36,550 nt of DNA from IMG/VR virus record IMGVR_UViG_3300010354_000245, positions 1-36,550 of that record, one strand, 5' to 3'. This document shows positions 34,792 through 36,550 of the stretch, one piece after another. The notes under the pieces were generated by a model, which searched no databases, was not told the DNA's origin, and saw only the letters and a list, made by a program, of their open reading frames with translations. How positions within the stretch are numbered: position 1 is the stretch's first letter; every line of letters begins with the position of its first letter. The translations under genes were made by a program, and so were the position numbers. The DNA comes from a virus.

Positions 34792-34810
34792 AAAAAGTGA
34801 TTCTATCACT
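34792..34810 (-). terminator. Possible second intrinsic terminator
   Basis: On the minus strand AGTGAT-AGA-ATCACT forms a 6-bp stem, followed by TTTT and then A. It lies about 30 bases downstream of a stronger terminator and just before the 63-aa gene. The stem is AT-rich, so strength is doubtful; it could equally be part of the leader of the 63-aa gene. Confidence 0.4.
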
Positions 34811-34831
34811 GCATTATATATCAGAGAAACA

Positions 34832-34857
34832 TAATAAAAAAGGGTTATGAAAACCCT
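34832..34857 (-). terminator. Rho-independent terminator
   Basis: On the minus strand AGGGTT, a 5-base loop and AACCCT (34857-34841) form a stem followed by a run of Ts (34840-34836). This ends transcription coming from the tiny-ORF cluster and from the promoter at 35017-35045. Confidence 0.72.
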
Positions 34858-35010
34858 CAACTACTTCAGAATTTTTTTTATAAGAATGATATTGAGCTCG
34901 CGTTTTGTCACCTCTGTAGGTTAGGGTAGTTAGGCATTTTTATAACGGGGGCGGGACACGCCGCCGCGAAGGCATCACAAATCAACGGCATAACACTGCC
35001 AATTCACGAC
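34832..35010 (-). ncRNA. Candidate small RNA of about 175 nt
   Basis: This stretch lies between a strong minus-strand promoter (35017-35045) and a minus-strand intrinsic terminator (34832-34857). The only ORFs in it are tiny: 27 codons, 9 codons nested in the same frame, and 16 codons from a GTG with no well-placed ribosome site. It contains a GC-rich patch unlike the rest of the window, with a possible GGCGG...CCGCC stem near 34955-34975. I infer a noncoding or leader-type RNA. A very short peptide (MTKRELNIILIKKILK, ending at the terminator) cannot be excluded. Confidence 0.45.
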
Positions 35011-35016
35011 ACTATC

Positions 35017-35045
35017 ATCATAACATAAGTGCCCCTCAGTGTCAA
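35017..35045 (-). promoter_or_regulatory. Sigma70-type promoter for the candidate small RNA
   Basis: Minus strand TTGACA (35045-35040), 17-bp spacer, TATGAT (35022-35017). The -35 is perfect, and the -10 has one mismatch to the consensus. It lies about 26 bases after the stop of the 41-aa gene, so it is not that gene's promoter. It overlaps a perfect hairpin. Confidence 0.68.
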
Positions 35046-35056
35046 CCAAGGGGCAC
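35029..35056 (-). repeat. Perfect inverted repeat (8-bp arms) overlapping the promoter
   Basis: GTGCCCCT, 12-base loop, AGGGGCAC. The loop holds the TTGACA of the promoter at 35017-35045. In transcripts from upstream it would form a hairpin 15 nt after the stop of the 41-aa gene, followed by TTATGTTATG rather than a true U-run, so termination is uncertain. It may protect the 3' end of the upstream mRNA or affect promoter access. Confidence 0.6.
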
Positions 35057-35070
35057 ACAGTAGACTACAT

Positions 35071-35196
35071 TCAGAACTCGATACTTTCCTCCTGAGTGTT
35101 ACTCTCAGCATCAGCAGCGAGACTATCAAGAATCTGCAGAATCTCCGCGCCAGTGTTACCTTGAGCGAGCAGAGAGATGAGAACTTGCTTGGACAT
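35071..35196 (-). CDS. Tiny cyanophage protein (41 aa)
   Basis: A 41-aa ORF: MSKQVLISLLAQGNTGAEIL then QILDSLAADAESNTQEESIEF. Helical N-terminal half, acidic tail. From memory, the motif SLL.QGNTG.EIL.ILD recurs as a tiny protein across marine cyanophages, which is why I call this a gene despite its size. No Shine-Dalgarno sequence is visible before the ATG; the leader (TTTTTCTTCTTCATT) is pyrimidine-rich. Function unknown. Confidence 0.7.
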   Translation of the reverse strand: MSKQVLISLLAQGNTGAEILQILDSLAADAESNTQEESIEF

Positions 35197-35275
35197 AATG
35201 AAGAAGAAAAATGTTAGAAACTGTGTGTTGAATGAGTGTCTTTATAGGGGCGCATCTCATTCCCCTAATTGATGC

Positions 35276-35425
35276 TTACTGTGCGACCAGGAGAGGGTTG
35301 CTGTAGTGATAGAATTGCAGCACCTCAGCATAACGTACTGTTTGCTTTGGTTGCTGATACTGAGCGGGACGATTGATGGCGTCTCGACATTGCTTCTCAA
35401 TCTCAGCAATGCTATAACGGGACAT
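35276..35425 (-). CDS. Tiny hypothetical protein (49 aa)
   Basis: A 49-aa ORF: MSRYSIAEIEKQCRDAINRP, then AQYQQPKQTVRYAEVLQFYH and YSNPLLVAQ. An in-frame ATG five codons upstream (35440) is an alternative start; neither has a Shine-Dalgarno sequence. The composition is protein-like and it lies in the same strand and spacing pattern as its neighbours, between two other tiny genes. No recognised domain. Confidence 0.6.
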   Translation of the reverse strand: MSRYSIAEIEKQCRDAINRPAQYQQPKQTVRYAEVLQFYHYSNPLLVAQ

Positions 35426-35482
35426 CGGAATGTAACGCATGAGAGTGATAACGAAGGTGTTGAGAGAGAGTGTTACTTAAGA

Positions 35483-35737
35483 CTAGAAATCGAACACGTC
35501 TGAGTTAAGTTGAATCACGTTAACTTTTGGATCAGCGAACTTCACACCGTCCTTAGTTTCACGCACTCCATAATCCTCATAGAGACGATTTACAAGGGTT
35601 TCATAATCACCACACTCATCAGCAAGGTGATACAAACCCTCATCATTGTTAATCCACAGAGCAACATTCCAGGTCTCGTAATTCTCCCAACCGTTATAGG
35701 AAATGTCGAGAGCATTGCGTTGGAAAGTGGCGGTCAT
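35483..35737 (-). CDS. NGWxNYETWNVALWI family small protein (84 aa)
   Basis: An 84-aa protein with SYNGWENYETWNVALWINND at about residues 13-32, the signature of a small family widespread in cyanophages and other phages (I believe DUF7249; the number is not verified). The rest (LADECGDYETLVNRLYEDYG, then KFADPKVNVIQLNSDVFDF) looks helical, then beta. It belongs to the tiny-ORF cluster downstream of the promoter at 36023-36051. Molecular function unknown. Confidence 0.85.
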   Translation of the reverse strand: MTATFQRNALDISYNGWENYETWNVALWINNDEGLYHLADECGDYETLVNRLYEDYGVRETKDGVKFADPKVNVIQLNSDVFDF

Positions 35738-35818
35738 CGTGTCGTGGTTGTGCTTACACTACTAAGACACTTTCGACGATCCTTATGTGTTACTCAGCAC
35801 ACTGTCAGTATACCTAAC

Positions 35819-35992
35819 TCACCAACGGTCAGGTGTATTTAAGTCCTCAACGTATGCTTCACACTTTTCTGCAGGTTCCAGTTTGAATAACTTTTCCCAG
35901 TCAATCTGATGTGGGTCGAAGTCACCGAAAACTGACAAATCCAGAGTGATTCTATAACGCTGCTTCTGCGCTTGTTGATAAGCAACTGACAT
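35819..35992 (-). CDS. Small hypothetical cyanophage protein (57 aa)
   Basis: A 57-aa ORF: MSVAYQQAQKQRYRITLDLS, then VFGDFDPHQIDWEKLFKLEP and AEKCEAYVEDLNTPDRW. The start has a CGGAGCG ribosome site about 9 bases upstream and lies about 30 bases from a good promoter. The YRITLDL...DFDP..IDW.KLF...YVEDL.TPDRW pattern is familiar as a small cyanophage protein. A longer ORF in another frame (35839-36051) covers the same DNA, but its translation looks non-protein-like and I reject it. Function unknown. Confidence 0.78.
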   Translation of the reverse strand: MSVAYQQAQKQRYRITLDLSVFGDFDPHQIDWEKLFKLEPAEKCEAYVEDLNTPDRW

Positions 35993-36022
35993 AAGTACGC
36001 TCCGATTAGTGTAACTGTAGAC

Positions 36023-36051
36023 AGTATAAAATGCCCTTGGATTTGTGTCAA
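36023..36051 (-). promoter_or_regulatory. Sigma70-type promoter of the tiny-ORF cluster
   Basis: Minus strand TTGACA (36051-36046), 17-bp spacer, TATACT (36028-36023). It lies about 30 bases upstream of the ATG at 35992, with the CGGAGCG ribosome site in between. It probably drives the 57-, 84-, 49- and 41-aa genes as an early unit. Confidence 0.75.
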
Positions 36052-36062
36052 GGTCTTGGGAG

Positions 36063-36070
36063 TATTTATG
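36063..36070 (-). promoter_or_regulatory. Late-promoter-like octamer CATAAATA
   Basis: Minus strand CATAAATA, 12 bases upstream of the -35 box of the 36023-36051 promoter. It has the same octamer as those before structural genes. If used, the tiny-ORF cluster would have both an early and a late start. By itself this is a weak signal in AT-rich DNA. Confidence 0.35.
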
Positions 36071-36146
36071 AGCAGGACTTATAGTTTCTGAGTGAAGTGT
36101 GGGGATTTTCTGATACTTGGGGGCGTGGAGTTTTATGTCGGGGTGC

Positions 36147-36175
36147 TTGACATTTTTGCGAGGTCGTGATACAAT
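36147..36175 (+). promoter_or_regulatory. Plus-strand sigma70-type promoter
   Basis: TTGACA (36147-36152), 17-bp spacer, TACAAT (36170-36175). The -35 is perfect and the -10 has one mismatch. It is the only strong plus-strand signal in a window whose genes are otherwise all on minus, and no plus-strand gene follows it. Confidence 0.7.
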
Positions 36176-36194
36176 GCACGCTTAGATCACAAGG

Positions 36195-36296
36195 TCCTGA
36201 CACATTTATAAGCACATAAGTATCGACACTCAGAGACATTTATAAGCACATAAATGCAACCCCTCAGAGACACTTATCAGACACAATCATCAGGTC
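36195..36296. repeat. Three tandem units of 34 bp
   Basis: An 18-base identical core, ACATTTATAAGCACATAA, occurs at 36202-36219 and 36236-36253, exactly 34 bases apart. A third, decayed unit starts at 36263: CTCAGAGACA repeats the flank at 36229, again 34 bases on, and continues CTTATCAGACA. On the minus strand the cores read TTATGTGCTTATAAATGT and contain TATAAATG, one base from the T4 late consensus TATAAATA. Confidence 0.75.
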
Positions 36297-36302
36297 TTAT
36301 TC

Positions 36303-36322
36303 TCAATTAAACACCTAATTGA
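36303..36322. repeat. Stem-loop 1 (7-bp arms)
   Basis: TCAATTA, 6-base loop, TAATTGA: a perfect inverted repeat, immediately followed by stem-loop 2. AT-rich, so weak in RNA on its own. Confidence 0.6.
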
Positions 36323-36349
36323 TTCTCAATAAACTATACTTATTGAGAA
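36323..36349. repeat. Stem-loop 2 (10-bp perfect arms)
   Basis: TTCTCAATAA, 7-base loop, TTATTGAGAA: a perfect 10-bp inverted repeat. The left arm shares TTCTCAAT with the region before stem-loop 1, so alternative pairings are possible. It is not followed by a U-run on plus, so it is not a terminator; it could be a protein-binding palindrome or an RNA structure. Confidence 0.7.
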
Positions 36350-36405
36350 CGATTTAACAAACACAAATACATTTTTTAATACATTTTTAATTAAAAAACA
36401 ATAAA

Positions 36406-36429
36406 AAAAGAGGGTTTTTGCCCTCTTTT
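36406..36429. terminator. Bidirectional Rho-independent terminator
   Basis: AAAAGAGGG, 6-base loop, CCCTCTTTT. On the minus strand it lies six bases after the stop of the partial right-edge gene and is followed by further Ts. On the plus strand the stem ends in TTTT, which would end the candidate plus-strand RNA. Confidence 0.85.
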
Positions 36430-36434
36430 CGCTA

Positions 36435-36550
36435 TTATTCAGTTGTGATACATTCAGCAGGAGATCCACAAGAGCGATAGAAGTCTACCATACGATTTGC
36501 TTCTTCAAGTGTAGCAAATGTTTGAGTTCTCCACTGTTGCTGATAGGGAG
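36435..36550 (-). CDS. C-terminal end of a small hypothetical protein (cut by window edge)
   Basis: The last 37 or so residues of a minus-strand gene entering from the right edge: PYQQQWRTQTFATLEEANRM, then VDFYRSCGSPAECITTE and TAA. The WRTQTF.TLEEANRMVDFYRSCG.PAE pattern is familiar as a small cyanophage ORF, with no function known to me. A clear intrinsic terminator follows, so it is the last gene of the operon to the right. Confidence 0.7.
   Translation of the reverse strand, partial: PYQQQWRTQTFATLEEANRMVDFYRSCGSPAECITTE

Larger units (their letters stand above)
36182..36430 (+). ncRNA. Candidate noncoding RNA of about 250 nt on the plus strand
   Basis: Inferred transcript from the promoter at 36147-36175 to the terminator at 36406-36429. 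The longest plus-strand ATG ORF noticed in it is 18 codons (starting near 36254). The predicted RNA would carry three 34-nt repeats, then two stem-loops (36303-36322 and 36323-36349), then the terminator hairpin. Start and end points are estimates. Confidence 0.42.
36052..36434. other. Noncoding control region with divergent promoters, repeats, hairpins and terminator
   Basis: About 380 bases with no credible gene on either strand. In order it holds a minus-strand late-type octamer, a plus-strand sigma70 promoter, three 34-bp tandem units, two stem-loops, a very AT-rich stretch (36350-36410, with a short direct repeat AATACATTTTT), and a bidirectional terminator. It separates the tiny-ORF cluster from the partial gene at the right edge. 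Confidence 0.7.

Noticed and set aside
35737-35819. Promoter at TATACT upstream of the 84-aa NGW-family gene
   Set aside because: The -10 is good but the hexamer 17 bases upstream is not a recognisable -35.
35839-36051. 70-aa minus ORF in a different frame from the 57-aa gene
   Set aside because: It overlaps the promoter and the better-supported 57-aa gene, has no ribosome site, and its translation does not resemble a known small phage protein.
36064-36237. 57-codon minus ORF starting MSLSVDTYVL across the repeat region
   Set aside because: It runs through the plus-strand promoter and the tandem repeats, is rich in Pro/His/Cys in a non-protein-like way, and has no ribosome site.
36195-36296. 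CRISPR array
   Set aside because: The three units are contiguous 34-bp tandem repeats with decay, not identical repeats separated by unique spacers, and no cas genes are present.
34860-36430. tRNA genes in the noncoding parts
   Set aside because: Looked for cloverleaf arms and TTCGANNC-type T-loops; none seen.

Overview
The window is a piece of a tailed-phage genome of the T4-like marine cyanophage type (cyanomyovirus, Kyanoviridae-like; host probably Prochlorococcus or Synechococcus). The call rests on a run of T4-type morphogenesis genes, all on the minus strand and in near-T4 order. Read from high to low coordinate they are 25, 6, a giant 7-like gene, a gp10-like fibre gene, 8, a DUF4815-type structural gene, two small genes, 13, 14, 15, 16, two inserted genes, and the start of 17. 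Structural proteins far larger than in T4, AT-rich DNA and tiny conserved-looking cyanophage ORFs fit that group. I see no psbA or other photosynthesis gene, tRNA, integrase, transposase or CRISPR array.

Layout. Positions 1-3015 hold the packaging module: terminase large subunit (cut by the left edge, both Walker motifs present), a 626-aa multidomain protein, a 51-aa ORF, and the terminase small subunit. Positions 3024-6346 hold the neck and tail-completion genes 15, 14 and 13. Positions 6371-32562 hold the baseplate and fibre module, dominated by a 2484-aa DUF4815-type protein and a 4127-aa protein whose N-terminal part resembles the C-terminal part of T4 gp7. Positions 32589-34514 hold a tight, partly overlapping run of small accessory genes, including a SET-domain protein, a basic 47-aa protein and a GT-A-like glycosyltransferase. 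Positions 34564-36550 hold tiny ORFs with higher GC, good sigma70-type promoters, hairpins, terminators and tandem repeats.

Regulation. Two promoter classes appear in different zones. T4-late-like octamers (A/C)ATAAATA sit in the short gaps before genes 25, the fibre gene, 8, 13 and 15, usually overlapping the upstream stop codon. Four host-like promoters, each with a perfect TTGACA, a 17-bp spacer and a good -10, all lie in the last 2 kb. Two of these appear to drive transcripts with no substantial ORF that end at Rho-independent terminators (about 35010 to 34832 on minus, about 36182 to 36430 on plus). These are the best candidates for undescribed elements (small RNAs). The other main curiosities are a YHYH-like domain inside the giant baseplate protein, Gly-rich repeat modules shared by several virion proteins, and the separation of terminase genes 16 and 17.

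All family names come from recognising motifs and remembered family sequences by eye; no database search was run.
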